Notes: generated by a model from the sequence alone, not told the origin. Positions 31,249-41,104 are shown, numbered from the stretch's first letter. The stretch: 64,000 nucleotides of DNA from Massilia phyllostachyos (GCF_021044825.1 NZ_JAJNOC010000001.1:1521988-1585987), one strand, 5' to 3'. Numbers and translations are program-made.

Positions 31249-31297
31249 AAAGCGAACGGGCAGGGAAGGCGCAAGCCTTTCCTGCCCGTTCTGCTTT
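31249..31297 (+). terminator. Long hairpin ending the purA-phosphoribosyltransferase unit
   Basis: AACGGGCAGGGAAGGC pairs with GCCTTTCCTGCCCGTT over a GCAA loop, extended by AAAGC against GCTTT, giving a stem of more than 20 bp with one wobble and one mismatch. The T run after it is weak, but stem strength and position after the stop suggest a terminator. Confidence 0.7.
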
Positions 31298-31461
31298 CTG
31301 GCGGCCTCTCTCGTGAAGGGGCGTCCGCGGCGCGCGATGCAGCTCCGGTCGTGGCAGAGGTTCTGGGCGGCGCGGGAATGTCTCGGTGGAGTGCTTCCAT
31401 CGTAGATGCAGGCAGCGAAAAGGTGCTTTCAAAGTTTTATTCCTTTCTGCATCTTATAGGA

Positions 31462-31503
31462 GAATCTTCTATGATTTGGATTGGATATAGTTGAATCTTC
31501 TAT
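31462..31503. promoter_or_regulatory. Direct repeats upstream of the Lrp-type gene
   Basis: GAATCTTCTAT occurs at 31462-31472 and again at 31493-31503, 31 bases apart (about three helical turns), in an AT-rich stretch just before the ribosome binding site of the regulator at 31521. This is a plausible autoregulatory site for an Lrp/AsnC protein. Confidence 0.4.
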
Positions 31504-31520
31504 ATAGCGAAGGAAGTGGC

Positions 31521-31988
31521 ATGAAAGACGGCCAGTTGGACGAAATCGACCGCAAAATCTTGCGCACCTTGCGTACGGATGGGCGCATCAGTAACCAGGA
31601 CCTGGCAGTCAGCGTCCACCTGTCGCCGACCGCTTGCTGGAACCGCGTGCGTGCGCTGGAAGAGGGCGGCTTCATCGAGGAGTACGCGGCGATTCTCTCT
31701 CAGCGCGCGCTGGGACTGCCCGATACCGTCATCATCGAGGTCACGCTCGAGCGGCATGACGAGGACATGCTGGAGCGCTTCGGCGAGGCGCTGGCGCGGT
31801 TGCCGGAGGTGATGGAGGCCAGCCTGCTGACCGGCGACTACGATTACCTGATCAAGGTGGCGGTGGCCGGGACCGAGGGATACGAGCGCTTCCTGCGCCA
31901 GCGTCTGTACAAAATTCCCGGTATCCGGCATAGCCGCTCGACGTTCGTCTTGCGTACCCTGAAGCGTACGCACTCCGTCGAACCGTAG
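31521..31988 (+). CDS. Lrp/AsnC family transcriptional regulator
   Basis: A 155-residue regulator. The N-terminal HTH spans DEIDRKILRTLRTDGRISNQDLA and LSPTACWNRVRALEEGGFI, and the C-terminal RAM domain holds EVMEASLLTGDYDYLIKV, where amino acids bind. Such proteins sense amino acids and often control an adjacent exporter or catabolic gene. AGGA before the ATG at 31521 decides the start. Its stop TAG is the first part of a palindromic element. Confidence 0.9.
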   Translation: MKDGQLDEIDRKILRTLRTDGRISNQDLAVSVHLSPTACWNRVRALEEGGFIEEYAAILSQRALGLPDTVIIEVTLERHDEDMLERFGEALARLPEVMEASLLTGDYDYLIKVAVAGTEGYERFLRQRLYKIPGIRHSRSTFVLRTLKRTHSVEP

Positions 31989-32089
31989 AGGGTGTGAAAA
32001 AACGGCGATGGCAAGGCGCCGAGTCGAAGACAGTACACTCCTACGGCGAGACGAGGCAACGCAGCCATCGACGAATTTTTCACACCCTC
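31988..32089. repeat. 102-bp palindromic element with GAGGGTGTGAAAAA ends
   Basis: The ends are inverted: GAGGGTGTGAAAAA at the left and TTTTTCACACCCTC at the right, with a further inner pair around GCGATGGC and GCCATCGA. It starts in the stop codon of the Lrp gene and ends 48 bases before marC. It looks like a miniature repeat or a natural terminator. It is unrelated to the two other repeat families here. Confidence 0.65.
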
Positions 32090-32137
32090 CTGTAAAATGC
32101 GGCGCTACCTGTCTAGTCAACTTCAACAATAAGAACC

Positions 32138-32734
32138 ATGACCCAAAGCTTCTTCCAGACCTTTATCCTGCTCATCCTCGTCACCGACCCCTTTGGCAAT
32201 ATCCCGATCTTCGTCGCCGCCCTGAAAGACGTCCCGATCGAACGGCGCAACAAGATCGTGATCCGCGAATGCGCGATCGCCTTTCTGCTGCTGCTGGTCT
32301 TCATGTTCTTCGGCCAGCACTTCCTCGAGGCGCTGCATCTGAGCCCGGTCGCGCTGCGGATCGGCGGCGCCGTCATCCTCCTGATGATCGCGATCCGCAT
32401 GATCTTCCCGCACCCGGACGGCGTGCTGGGCCGCAACGAGCACGGCGAGCCCTTCATCGTGCCGCTGGCCATCCCCGCGCTGGCCGGCCCTTCTGCGCTG
32501 GCGACCGTGCTGCTGTTCACCTCCGGCAGCATGACCGACACCCTGGTGCACGTGGCGGCCCTGGCCGCGGTCGGCGTGGTGTGGCTGGCGGTGTTCCTGT
32601 CGGCCGAGCGCCTGCAGCAGAAGCTCGGCCCGCAGGTCATGACGGCCTTCGAGCGCCTGATGGGCCTGATTTTGACCGCCATGTCGGTCGAGATGCTGCT
32701 GGGCGGAATCAGGGAGTTCGTGAAGACCCTCTAA
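32138..32734 (+). CDS. MarC family integral membrane protein
   Basis: A 198-residue protein with six hydrophobic segments: the MarC start FFQTFILLILVTDPFGNIPIF, the central FIVPLAIPALAGPSALATVLLF with its conserved prolines, and the end GLILTAMSVEMLLGGI. MarC proteins sit in the inner membrane; the once-proposed antibiotic resistance role was not upheld and their substrate is unknown. The upstream Lrp-type gene might regulate it. Confidence 0.9.
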   Translation: MTQSFFQTFILLILVTDPFGNIPIFVAALKDVPIERRNKIVIRECAIAFLLLLVFMFFGQHFLEALHLSPVALRIGGAVILLMIAIRMIFPHPDGVLGRNEHGEPFIVPLAIPALAGPSALATVLLFTSGSMTDTLVHVAALAAVGVVWLAVFLSAERLQQKLGPQVMTAFERLMGLILTAMSVEMLLGGIREFVKTL

Positions 32735-32818
32735 CGCCTTCTGTGCGGGGCGAATGTCACATTTCTGGCAAACTTTTGTCATCACGACCACAACGGCCCT
32801 GACCGCATCGCCAGAAGT

Positions 32819-34837
32819 ATGAAAACCGAGCACGCGACACCCTCCGAATGGCTGCCCTTCCTCAGCGGAGGCGGCCAGATGGGAGCCATGATGCGGGCGC
32901 ACGACTGGTCGACGTCGCCGCTCGGCCATCCGCGCAACTGGCCTCAGGCCCTGCGCACCACGGTCGGGCTCATGCTCAACTCGAAGTTTCCAATGTTCGT
33001 GGCCTGGGGGCCGGATCTGGGCTTCCTGTACAACGACACCTACGCCAACATCCTCGGTGACAAGCACCCGGCGGCGCTGGGCAGCCGCTTCCACGACATC
33101 TGGCGCGAGATCTGGGACGACATCCATCCACTGATCGTGCGTGCTCTGAAGGGCGAGGCGACCTACCAGGATCGCATGCCGCTGCGCATGAACCGACACG
33201 GCTACGACGAGGACACCTGGTTCCGCTTCTCCTATTCGCTGGTGCGCGACGAAGACGGCGACGTGGCCGGCATGTACTGCGCCTGCGTCGAGATGACCGG
33301 CGAGGTGATGGCTGAGCGCTATCGGGAGGAAGAGAACCAGCGCCTGATGACGCTGTTCGAGCAGGCGCCCGGTATCATCGCCGTACTACGCGGCCCGGAC
33401 CACGTGTTCGAGCTCACCAACCGCTCCTACCTTCAGCTGATCGGCCAGCGCGAACTGATCGGCAAGCCCGCGCGCGAAGCGATTCCCGAAGTGGCCGGGC
33501 AGGGCTTCTTCGAACTGCTCGATCAGGTCTACACTTCGGGCGAGACCTTTGTCGGCCATGCGGTGCCGCTGCGCGTGCAGCGCGAAGCCGACGGGCCGCT
33601 GGAAGAGCGCTTCATCGACTTCGTCTATCAACCGATCCGCGGGCCGAAGGGCGACGTCGAAGGTATCTTTGTCGAGGGCAGCGACGTCACCGTGCGCAAG
33701 CGCGTGGAGGACGAGCTGCGCGCCGCCAACCGCCAGAAGGACCAGTTCCTCGCCATGCTGGCGCACGAGCTGCGCAACCCGCTGGCGCCGATCACCACCG
33801 CGGCCCAGCTCCTGCAGCGCGGGAACATGGACCCGCAGCGCATGCGCCACGCCAGCGACATCATCGCGCGCCAGGCCGAGCACATGACCTCCCTGGTGAA
33901 CGACCTGCTCGACGTCTCGCGCGTGACGCGCGGCCTGGCCACCATCGAGAAGGACGAGCTGGACGTGGCCGACATCGTCCACGGCGCGGTCGAGCAGGTG
34001 CGCCCGTTGCTGGATGCGCGGCGCCATGTGCTGCGGCAGGAGACCGCGATTGAGGCGCTGCACGTGCGCGGCGACCGTACGCGCCTGGTGCAGGTGGTCT
34101 CGAACATCCTGAACAACGCCGCCAAGTACACGCCGCCCGGCGGCCAGCTCGTGCTGCGCACGCGGCGCGACGGTGACGAAGCGGTGATCTCGGTGTGCGA
34201 CAACGGCCAAGGCATCGATCCGCAGGTGCTGCCGTATATCTTCGACCTGTTCACCCAGGCCGAGCGCACGCCCGACCGCTCGCAGGGCGGCCTCGGGATC
34301 GGTCTCGCATTGGTGAAGAGCCTGGTGGCCCTGCACGGCGGACGGGTCGCGGCGACCAGCCCCGGCCTGAACCAGGGCAGCGAGTTCTCGATCCGCCTGC
34401 CGGTGCTGCAGGATGCGCCGGCGCCGGCTGCGGAACAGGACGGCGCACACCCGGCCACGGGGCCGGTGCGGGTGCTGGTGGTCGACGATAACGCCGACGC
34501 CGCGCAGATGCTGGCGACCCTGCTGGAGGCGCACGGCCACGCGGTCAGCGTCGAGTACGACGGCACCGCGGGCTATGCGCGCGCCCTGCGCGAGCGGCCC
34601 GAGGTCATGCTGCTCGATATCGGCCTGCCCGACCTCGACGGCCACGAACTGGCGCGCCGCCTGCGCGCCACGCCGGAAACCGCGAACGCGGTGCTGGTGG
34701 CGCTGACCGGCTACGGCCAGAGCGACGATCGCGACCGCGCGCGCGAAGCGGGCTTCGACCGTCATCTGGTGAAGCCGGCCGACCTGTCCGAACTGCTGCG
34801 CATCCTGGCGCAGGTGCGCGATCCGGCCGCGCGCTGA
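32819..34837 (+). CDS. Hybrid sensor histidine kinase (PAS-PAS-HisKA-HATPase-REC)
   Basis: A 672-residue cytoplasmic kinase without membrane segments. Two PAS domains (about 40-165 and 175-290) come before HisKA with H316 in AHELRNPLAP, a HATPase domain with DNGQGIDPQ and GGLGIGLALVKSLVALHG, and a C-terminal receiver whose phospho-acceptor is D600 (MLLDIGLPD), with K in HLVKPAD. It autophosphorylates in response to an unknown signal. No partner regulator is adjacent. It ends near the convergent uvrB gene. Confidence 0.92.
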   Translation: MKTEHATPSEWLPFLSGGGQMGAMMRAHDWSTSPLGHPRNWPQALRTTVGLMLNSKFPMFVAWGPDLGFLYNDTYANILGDKHPAALGSRFHDIWREIWDDIHPLIVRALKGEATYQDRMPLRMNRHGYDEDTWFRFSYSLVRDEDGDVAGMYCACVEMTGEVMAERYREEENQRLMTLFEQAPGIIAVLRGPDHVFELTNRSYLQLIGQRELIGKPAREAIPEVAGQGFFELLDQVYTSGETFVGHAVPLRVQREADGPLEERFIDFVYQPIRGPKGDVEGIFVEGSDVTVRKRVEDELRAANRQKDQFLAMLAHELRNPLAPITTAAQLLQRGNMDPQRMRHASDIIARQAEHMTSLVNDLLDVSRVTRGLATIEKDELDVADIVHGAVEQVRPLLDARRHVLRQETAIEALHVRGDRTRLVQVVSNILNNAAKYTPPGGQLVLRTRRDGDEAVISVCDNGQGIDPQVLPYIFDLFTQAERTPDRSQGGLGIGLALVKSLVALHGGRVAATSPGLNQGSEFSIRLPVLQDAPAPAAEQDGAHPATGPVRVLVVDDNADAAQMLATLLEAHGHAVSVEYDGTAGYARALRERPEVMLLDIGLPDLDGHELARRLRATPETANAVLVALTGYGQSDDRDRAREAGFDRHLVKPADLSELLRILAQVRDPAAR

Positions 34838-34863
34838 CTGTCGAAAGGAGGGGGAGAATCGAA

Positions 34864-34998
34864 GTAGGGTGGACCGGGCCACGAGAGGCGGCTCTGCCGT
34901 CCGCGCGTTCAACTAACGGTTGAGCAGACGTATCGTCCGTTCAAACGCTGGTTGAACGCGTGGGCGGAGGACCGCGGGGCCGCCCAGGCCCACCCTAC
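34864..34998. repeat. Full GTAGGGTGG palindromic repeat between two convergent genes
   Basis: The element starts GTAGGGTGG and ends CCACCCTAC. Its last 42 bases (34957-34998) match the copy at 55433-55474 with one difference. Inside are CGCGTTCAA and TTGAACGCG in inverted order. It lies between the stops of the hybrid kinase and uvrB, so it could end transcription both ways. Confidence 0.75.
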
Positions 34999-35019
34999 GA
35001 AAACCCGGTAGCACCGGGT

Positions 35020-37116
35020 TTATTTGCCGAGCATCGAGACCACGTTGTCGGCCCCCGGCGCGCCGAATGCCTGCTGCTTGAGCACATGCAGCTGATCCCG
35101 CACCTGCGCCGCTTTCTCGAACTCGAGGTTCTTGGCGTGGTCCACCATGAGCTTCTCGAGGCGCTTGATCTCCTTGCTGATCTGCTTCTCGCTCATCGAC
35201 TCGACCTTGGCCGTCGCCGCATCTTCCTGGATGCCCTCGACCATCGCCTTCTGCGCCGCATTGCTGTAGACGCCGTCGATCATGTCCTTGATCTTCTTGT
35301 TCACGCCCTTCGGCGTGATGCCGTTCGCCTCGTTGAAGGCGATCTGCTTGGCGCGGCGGCGTTCGGTCTCGTCGATCGCGCGCTTCATCGAGTCGGTCAT
35401 CTGGTCGGCGTAGAGGATCGCGACGCCGTTCAGGTTACGCGCCGCACGGCCGATGGTCTGGATCAGCGAGCGTTCGGAACGCAGGAAGCCTTCCTTGTCC
35501 GCGTCCAGCACCGCCACCAGTGACACTTCCGGCAAGTCCAGGCCTTCGCGCAGCAGGTTAATGCCGACCACCACGTCGAAGGTGCCCAGGCGCAGGTCGC
35601 GCAGGATCTCCACGCGCTCGACCGTCTCGATATCGCTGTGCAGGTAGCGCACCTTGATGCCGTGGTCGCTCAGGTATTCGGTCAGCTGCTCGGCCATGCG
35701 CTTGGTCAGCGTCGTCACCAGCACGCGCTCGTCCTTGGCGATGCGGTCGGTGATCTCGCTCATCAGGTCCTCGACCTGCGAGCGGGCCGGCTTGACGATG
35801 ACCTTCGGGTCGACCAGGCCGGTCGGGCGCACCACCTGCTCGACCACGTTGTCGGCCTTTTCCTTCTCGTACTCGGCCGGCGTCGCCGAAACGAAGATGG
35901 TCTGGCGCATCTTGTTCTCGAACTCCTGGAATTTCAGGGGCCGGTTGTCGAGCGCCGAGGGCAGGCGGAAGCCGTAGTCGACCAGGTTCACCTTGCGCGA
36001 ACGGTCGCCGTTGTACATCGCGTTGAGCTGGCCGATCATCACGTGCGACTCGTCCATGAACATGAGCGCGTCCTTCGGCAGGTAGTCGATCAGGGTCGGC
36101 GGCGGTTCGCCCGGCATCGAGCCGGACAGGTGGCGCGAGTAGTTCTCGATGCCCTTCGTGAAACCGATCTCGGCCAGCATCTCGAGGTCGAAGCGGGTGC
36201 GCTGTTCCAGGCGCTGCTCTTCGATCAGCTTGTTCTCGTTGCGGAAGTACTCGAGGCGGTCGCGCAGCTCGGCCTTGATCGACTCCACCGCGCGCAGCAC
36301 GGTCGAACGCGGGGTGACGTAGTGCGAGCCCGGGTACACGGTGAAGCGCGGGATCTTCTGGCGCACGCGGCCCGTCAGCGGGTCGAACAGCTGCAAGGAT
36401 TCGATCTCGTCGTCGAACATCTCGACGCGGATCGCCAGTTCCGCGTGCTCCGCCGGGAAGATGTCGATGGTGTCGCCGCGCACGCGGAAGGAGCCGCGCG
36501 AGAAATCCATCTCGTTGCGGGTGTACTGCATCTGGATCAGGCGCGCGATGATGTCGCGCTGCGCCACCTTGTCCTTGTGGCGCAGGGTCAGGATCATCTT
36601 GTGGTATTCGTTCGGATTACCGATACCGTAGATCGCCGACACGGTGGCCACGATGACCACGTCGCGCCGCTCCATCAGCGACTTGGTGCACGACAGGCGC
36701 ATCTGCTCGATGTGCTCGTTGATCGACGAGTCCTTTTCGATGAACAGGTCGCGCTGCGGCACGTAGGCTTCCGGCTGGTAGTAGTCGTAGTAGGAGACGA
36801 AGTACTCGACCGCGTTCTGCGGGAAGAATTCGCGGAACTCCGCATACAGCTGGGCCGCCAGCGTCTTGTTCGGCGCGAAGATGATGGCCGGGCGGCCGGC
36901 CTGCGCGATGGTATTGGCCATCGTATAGGTCTTGCCGGAACCCGTCACGCCGAGCAGGGTCTGGTACATCAGGCCGTCGTTGATGCCCTCCACCAGGCCG
37001 GCGATCGCGGTCGGCTGGTCGCCCGCCGGCGGGAAGGGCTGGTGCAGCTTGAAGGGCGATCCGGGGAAGGTGAGGACGGTCGGCTCGGGGGCATTTGCGA
37101 TGGATAAATCTGCCAT
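35020..37116 (-). CDS. uvrB: Excinuclease ABC subunit B
   Basis: A 698-residue UvrB of nucleotide excision repair. Walker [16 protein letters not shown], the beta-hairpin region with [15 protein letters not shown], the DESH box in [14 protein letters not shown], helicase motifs V/VI ([23 protein letters not shown]) and the C-terminal UVR domain ([20 protein letters not shown]) are all present. UvrB holds damaged DNA for UvrC cutting. No clear LexA box was found in the 119 bases upstream, although E. coli uvrB has one. Confidence 0.97.
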   Translation of the reverse strand: MADLSIANAPEPTVLTFPGSPFKLHQPFPPAGDQPTAIAGLVEGINDGLMYQTLLGVTGSGKTYTMANTIAQAGRPAIIFAPNKTLAAQLYAEFREFFPQNAVEYFVSYYDYYQPEAYVPQRDLFIEKDSSINEHIEQMRLSCTKSLMERRDVVIVATVSAIYGIGNPNEYHKMILTLRHKDKVAQRDIIARLIQMQYTRNEMDFSRGSFRVRGDTIDIFPAEHAELAIRVEMFDDEIESLQLFDPLTGRVRQKIPRFTVYPGSHYVTPRSTVLRAVESIKAELRDRLEYFRNENKLIEEQRLEQRTRFDLEMLAEIGFTKGIENYSRHLSGSMPGEPPPTLIDYLPKDALMFMDESHVMIGQLNAMYNGDRSRKVNLVDYGFRLPSALDNRPLKFQEFENKMRQTIFVSATPAEYEKEKADNVVEQVVRPTGLVDPKVIVKPARSQVEDLMSEITDRIAKDERVLVTTLTKRMAEQLTEYLSDHGIKVRYLHSDIETVERVEILRDLRLGTFDVVVGINLLREGLDLPEVSLVAVLDADKEGFLRSERSLIQTIGRAARNLNGVAILYADQMTDSMKRAIDETERRRAKQIAFNEANGITPKGVNKKIKDMIDGVYSNAAQKAMVEGIQEDAATAKVESMSEKQISKEIKRLEKLMVDHAKNLEFEKAAQVRDQLHVLKQQAFGAPGADNVVSMLGK

Positions 37117-37235
37117 ACTTTCAGACCTTTGCTAGAATGGGAGTCCACTTGACGCAGTGCAGCACTGCCGTCAACGTCTATACAACCGCTGCGAACCCAC
37201 CGACAAACTCACTCAGTAAAGTTTAGTCTATCACG

Positions 37236-38447
37236 ATGACTTCCACAGCCTCCGCCAGCCTCTTCGGCGCCATCGACATGGCGCCCCGCGACCCGATCCT
37301 GGGCATTACCGAAGCATTCAACGCCGACACCAATCCGGCCAAGATCAACCTGGGCGTCGGCGTCTACTATGACGATAATGGCAAGGTGCCTTTGCTGCAG
37401 TGCGTGCGGAAGGCGGAAGCGAAGCTGATGGAGCAGCCGGCTCCGCGTACCTACCTGCCGATCGAAGGCCTGGCAGCGTACGACAAAGCCGTGCAAGAGC
37501 TGGTATTTGGGGCCGACAGCGCCGTAATTCAAGAGAAGCGCGCGATCACCGTGCAGGCCCTCGGCGGCACCGGCGCATTGAAACTGGGCGCCGATTTCCT
37601 CAAGCGCTTCGCACCGGGTTCCGAGGTCTACATCAGCGATCCGAGCTGGGAAAACCACCGCGCGCTGTTCGAAGGCGCGGGCTTCACGGTCAACAACTAT
37701 GCTTACTATGACGCCGCCACCCACGGCGTGAACTTCGAGGGCATGCTGGCCGCGCTTAAGGCCATGCCGCAGGGTTCGATCGTGGTGCTGCACGCCTGCT
37801 GCCACAACCCGACCGGCGCCGACCTGAGCCAGGACCAGTGGAGCCAGGTGATCGATGCTGTCGTCGCCGGCGGCCTGGTGCCCTTCCTCGACATGGCCTA
37901 CCAGGGCTTCGGCGCGGGCATCGCGGAAGACGGCGCCGTGGTGCGCCGCTTCGCCGAGAAGAACATTCCGCTGCTGGTGTCGAACTCGTTCTCAAAATCG
38001 TTCTCGCTGTACGGCGAACGCGCCGGCGCGCTGTCGATCGTCGCGACCAGTGCCGAGGAAGCGGCGCGCGTACTGTCGCAACTGAAGCGCGTCATCCGTA
38101 CCAACTACTCGAACCCGCCGACCCATACCGCCAAGGTGGTCGCGATGGTGCTGTCGACGCCGGAACTGCGTCAGCTGTGGGAAGAGGAACTGGCCGGCAT
38201 GCGCGTGCGCATCAAGGAAATGCGCAACCTGATGGTCGAAAAGCTGAAGGAAAAGGCGCCAGGCCACGACTTCGACTTCGTGCGCGAGCAGGTCGGGATG
38301 TTCTCGTACTCGGGCCTGACCAAGGAGCAGGTCGGCAAGCTGCGCGACGAGTCGATCTACGCCGTGGACACCGGCCGCATCTGCGTCGCCGCGCTGAACT
38401 CGACCAATCTCGACCGCGTCGTTGACGCCGTCGCAAAAGTTCTTTAA
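37236..38447 (+). CDS. Aromatic/aspartate aminotransferase (class I, PLP)
   Basis: A 403-residue class I aminotransferase of the AspC/TyrB subgroup. Seen are NLGVGVYYDDNGKVPLL, the substrate-binding HACCHNPTGADL, DMAYQGF and the PLP lysine in SNSFSKSFSLYGERAG. It exchanges amino groups between glutamate and oxaloacetate or aromatic keto acids; the sequence alone does not decide between AspC and TyrB. It is divergent from uvrB. Confidence 0.93.
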   Translation: MTSTASASLFGAIDMAPRDPILGITEAFNADTNPAKINLGVGVYYDDNGKVPLLQCVRKAEAKLMEQPAPRTYLPIEGLAAYDKAVQELVFGADSAVIQEKRAITVQALGGTGALKLGADFLKRFAPGSEVYISDPSWENHRALFEGAGFTVNNYAYYDAATHGVNFEGMLAALKAMPQGSIVVLHACCHNPTGADLSQDQWSQVIDAVVAGGLVPFLDMAYQGFGAGIAEDGAVVRRFAEKNIPLLVSNSFSKSFSLYGERAGALSIVATSAEEAARVLSQLKRVIRTNYSNPPTHTAKVVAMVLSTPELRQLWEEELAGMRVRIKEMRNLMVEKLKEKAPGHDFDFVREQVGMFSYSGLTKEQVGKLRDESIYAVDTGRICVAALNSTNLDRVVDAVAKVL

Positions 38448-38521
38448 AATCTTGGCTCTTCGGAACTGACCGCAAGTTGATTCCGAAGAGCAGCAAAAGT
38501 GGCTGCACGGCACGTTCAAAT

Positions 38522-38550
38522 TTGACAGCGTGTCACTGCAAACATATAAT
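38522..38550 (+). promoter_or_regulatory. Consensus sigma-70 promoter of the first tRNA-Asn
   Basis: TTGACA (38522-38527) and TATAAT (38545-38550) are both perfect consensus hexamers with a 17-base spacer, placed 12 bases before the mature tRNA start. The two other tRNA-Asn copies keep TATAAT (39523 and 41210) but have weak -35 hexamers. Confidence 0.9.
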
Positions 38551-38562
38551 GCTGTCATCAAT

Positions 38563-38638
38563 TCCCTGATAGCTCAGTCGGTAGAGCGACGGACTGTTAA
38601 TCCGCAGGTCCCTGGTTCGAGTCCAGGTCGGGGAGCCA
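38563..38638 (+). tRNA. tRNA-Asn(GTT), copy 1
   Basis: A 76-base cloverleaf: acceptor stem TCCCTGA with TCGGGGA, D-loop AGCTCAGTCGGTAGAGC, anticodon GTT in ACTGTTAATCC, T-arm GGTTCGAGTCC and an encoded CCA end. It is identical to the copies at 39540 and 41227. Confidence 0.98.
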
Positions 38639-38646
38639 GAATTCGG

Positions 38647-38676
38647 AAGGCCACATCGCAAGATGTGGCCTTTTTT
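38647..38676 (+). terminator. Terminator after tRNA-Asn copy 1
   Basis: AAGGCCACATC and GATGTGGCC form a hairpin followed by six T. It is homologous to the terminators behind the other two tRNA copies, with compensating base changes in the stem. Confidence 0.92.
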
Positions 38677-38724
38677 GTTATGGCGTCTGCTAGGCTGGCA
38701 ATCTCTTTTCATCAGGACTGTAAT

Positions 38725-39483
38725 GTGAAGCATTTACCAAAGAGCAAAAGCATCGCCATCGGCAAGCAGGTGCTGCGCTTCTCGATGTCCGGCCAGGGTC
38801 AGCCGACCATCGTCATGATCAATGGGGCGGGTGGGCCGCTGGAAGGGTGGCACAAGCTGTATCCCGACATCGAGGCGCTGGGGGCGGTGGTCAGCTACGA
38901 CCGTCCCGGCGTCGGCGCCAGCCCGCCTCCGAAGGAGCCGCAGGTCGGCACCACGGTCGTGATGCAGCTGCGCGCGCTGCTGCGCGAGATCGCGGCAAAG
39001 CCGCCGTTCCTGCTGGTCGCGCATTCCTTCGGCGGGCTGCATGCGAACCTGTTTGCGCGCGTGTATGCGGCTGAAACCTGCGGCGTGCTGTTCCTGGAAG
39101 CGACGGCGCCGGATGACGTGGCGAAGCTGAAGCAGTATCGGTCGGCCATGCAGCGCGCGGTGGCGGGGTTGCTGGACCGGGTGGCGCCGCCGGATGCGAA
39201 CGACGAGATCGGCAATGAAGACGAGACCGTGGCGGAGATTGCGGAAGCGCCGGACTTTCCGCCGGTTCCCGTGACCGTGATCTCGGGCGGCAGGCGCTTG
39301 CCGCGCTGGATGGTGTCGAGTGCCTCGGTCGAGGAGCGTTCGCGTAACCAGGAAGGGCTGGCGCGGCTGTCGCCCTTGGGCCAGCGCGTGATCGCGCAGA
39401 AGAGTGCGCATTTTCCGCAGATGACCGAGCCGCAGCTGGTGCTGGATGCGTTGAAGAAGCTGATCACGCGGCTGCCGGACTAG
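38725..39483 (+). CDS. Alpha/beta hydrolase
   Basis: A 252-residue alpha/beta hydrolase: an oxyanion-region INGAGGPLEGW, the strand VSYDRPGVGAS and the nucleophile elbow VAHSFGG, with a late His in KSAHFPQM as the probable catalytic base. The substrate is unknown. It sits between two tRNA-Asn genes and must use the tRNA promoter poorly, because a terminator intervenes. The GTG at 38725 preceded by AGGA is preferred; ATG 38680 lies against the terminator. Confidence 0.8.
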   Translation: MKHLPKSKSIAIGKQVLRFSMSGQGQPTIVMINGAGGPLEGWHKLYPDIEALGAVVSYDRPGVGASPPPKEPQVGTTVVMQLRALLREIAAKPPFLLVAHSFGGLHANLFARVYAAETCGVLFLEATAPDDVAKLKQYRSAMQRAVAGLLDRVAPPDANDEIGNEDETVAEIAEAPDFPPVPVTVISGGRRLPRWMVSSASVEERSRNQEGLARLSPLGQRVIAQKSAHFPQMTEPQLVLDALKKLITRLPD

Positions 39484-39539
39484 AAATCTTGCTCAGCTAT
39501 TCGCGAAATCGAAAAGCGCTGCTATAATACGGCCTCTAA

Positions 39540-39615
39540 TCCCTGATAGCTCAGTCGGTAGAGCGACGGACTGTTAATCCGCAGGTCCCTGGTTCGAGTC
39601 CAGGTCGGGGAGCCA
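39540..39615 (+). tRNA. tRNA-Asn(GTT), copy 2
   Basis: The 76 bases are identical to copy 1, with encoded CCA. TATAAT at 39523-39528 is the -10 element; the -35 is weak. A terminator follows. Confidence 0.98.
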
Positions 39616-39623
39616 GAATATGG

Positions 39624-39652
39624 AAGGCCGCATCGTGAGATGCGGCCTTTTT
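39624..39652 (+). terminator. Terminator after tRNA-Asn copy 2
   Basis: AAGGCCGCATC, GTGA loop, then GATGCGGCC and a T run. It matches the terminator of copy 3, and the match between the two copies goes on for about 20 bases further. Confidence 0.92.
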
Positions 39653-39705
39653 CGTTTGCGCCGCCAGAATGCGGCCCCGACGTTTGAATTCTCTTCAGCC
39701 CAACT

Positions 39706-39840
39706 CGTCGTTCCGGCGCAGGCCGAAGGAATGCCACTGGCATTCCTTCGCCCAATTTCCCTCGCAAACCCCGATCCATCCGAAGCGCCCGTCACTAATC
39801 AACAGAATTGGGCCCCGGCCTCCGCCGGGGCGACGTTGGT
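39706..39840. repeat. Inverted pair of REP-like repeats between tRNA-Asn and purT
   Basis: A degenerate forward copy (39706-39735) faces a reverse copy (39804-39840, TTGGGCCCCGGCCTCCGCCG). The segment between them shares CGAAGCGCCCGTCACT with the pair at 41391-41507, so the two doublets are related as whole units. Nothing else was seen in the gap 39653-39895. Confidence 0.68.
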
Positions 39841-39895
39841 TGAGCTAACGGTCTGTAAGGCAGTGCGACTTCGGATTTGCTAGCGAGCGCGCCGC

Positions 39896-41104
39896 TCAGC
39901 GAACAACCGGCTTGACCCGCGACGCCGCCTCCAACGCCCGTTGCCGCGCCGTATCCACATCCCCAGCAGTCGCCAACGCCACCCCCATCCTCCGCCGCGC
40001 AAACGACTCCGGCTTCCCAAACAACCTCAACTCCGCCCCCGGCACCCGCAGCGCATCCGCCACGCCCTCGAACGCAATCCCCGCAGCTTCATGCTGCCCA
40101 TAGATCACCGCCGACGCCCCCGGCGCCCGCAGCGCCACATCCACCGGCAAGCCGAGGATCGCCTTGGCATGCAGCTCGAACTCGCTCTGCACCTGGCTCG
40201 CCATCGTCACCATCCCGGTGTCGTGCGGACGCGGGCTCACTTCCGAGAACCACACCATGTCGCCCTTCACGAACAGCTCGACGCCGAACACGCCGCAGCC
40301 GCCCAGGTTGGCCGTCACCTTGCCGGCGATGTCGCGCGCGCTCGCCAGGGCCGCGGGGCTCATCGGATGCGGCTGCCACGATTCGACGTAGTCGCCCTGC
40401 ACCTGCTTGTGGCCGATCGGCTCGCAGAAGCTGGTTTCGATTTCGCCGTTCGCATCGAGCGAACGCACCGTCAGCAGCGTGATCTCGTAGTCGAAGTCGA
40501 TGAAGCCTTCCGCGATCACGCGGCCCGCATCGACGCGGCTGCCGCTGGCCGCATACTCCCACGCCTGCGCCACGTCGCCCGCGTTGTCGAGCTTCGACTG
40601 GCCCTTGCCCGACGACGACATCACCGGCTTGACCACGCAGGGGAAGCCGACCGCTTCGCAGGCCTGCTGCAGTTCTTCCAGGCTGCTGGCGAAACGGTAG
40701 GGCGAGGTCGCCAGGCCGAGTTCCTCGGCGGCCAGGCGGCGGATGCCTTCGCGGTTCATGGTGAGCAGCGCCGCGCGCGCGGTCGGGATGCAGGTGATGC
40801 GACCGGCTTCTTCCAGCGCCACCAGGGTCTCGGTGGCGATCGCCTCGATCTCCGGCACCACCAGGTCGGGCTTCTCGAGCGCGATCAGGGCGGCCAAGGC
40901 TTCGCCGTTCGTCATGTCGATCACGTGGGCGCGGTGCGCGACCTGGTGGCCGGGCGCGTTCGGATAGCGGTCGACCGCGATGGTCTCCACGCCCAGGCGC
41001 TGCAGGGCGATGATCACTTCCTTGCCGAGCTCGCCGGAGCCGAGCAGCATGACCTTGGTGGCGGAAGGGGAGAGGGGCGTGCCGAAAGTGCGTGCGGTCG
41101 TCAT
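39896..41104 (-). CDS. purT: Formate-dependent phosphoribosylglycinamide formyltransferase
   Basis: A 402-residue ATP-grasp enzyme that makes formyl-GAR from GAR, formate and ATP in purine synthesis. Recognised by [21 protein letters not shown] near the start, [27 protein letters not shown] and [16 protein letters not shown]. It lies between two tRNA-Asn genes on the opposite strand. Confidence 0.96.
   Translation of the reverse strand: MTTARTFGTPLSPSATKVMLLGSGELGKEVIIALQRLGVETIAVDRYPNAPGHQVAHRAHVIDMTNGEALAALIALEKPDLVVPEIEAIATETLVALEEAGRITCIPTARAALLTMNREGIRRLAAEELGLATSPYRFASSLEELQQACEAVGFPCVVKPVMSSSGKGQSKLDNAGDVAQAWEYAASGSRVDAGRVIAEGFIDFDYEITLLTVRSLDANGEIETSFCEPIGHKQVQGDYVESWQPHPMSPAALASARDIAGKVTANLGGCGVFGVELFVKGDMVWFSEVSPRPHDTGMVTMASQVQSEFELHAKAILGLPVDVALRAPGASAVIYGQHEAAGIAFEGVADALRVPGAELRLFGKPESFARRRMGVALATAGDVDTARQRALEAASRVKPVVR

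Noticed and set aside
37117..37235. A LexA box upstream of uvrB
   Set aside because: No CTGT-N8-ACAG or close variant was found in the uvrB leader; only the site at 61722 fits.
38530..38724. An N-terminal extension of the hydrolase running through the tRNA-Asn gene
   Set aside because: The extended frame would translate the tRNA and its terminator; the hydrolase homology begins after the GTG at 38725.
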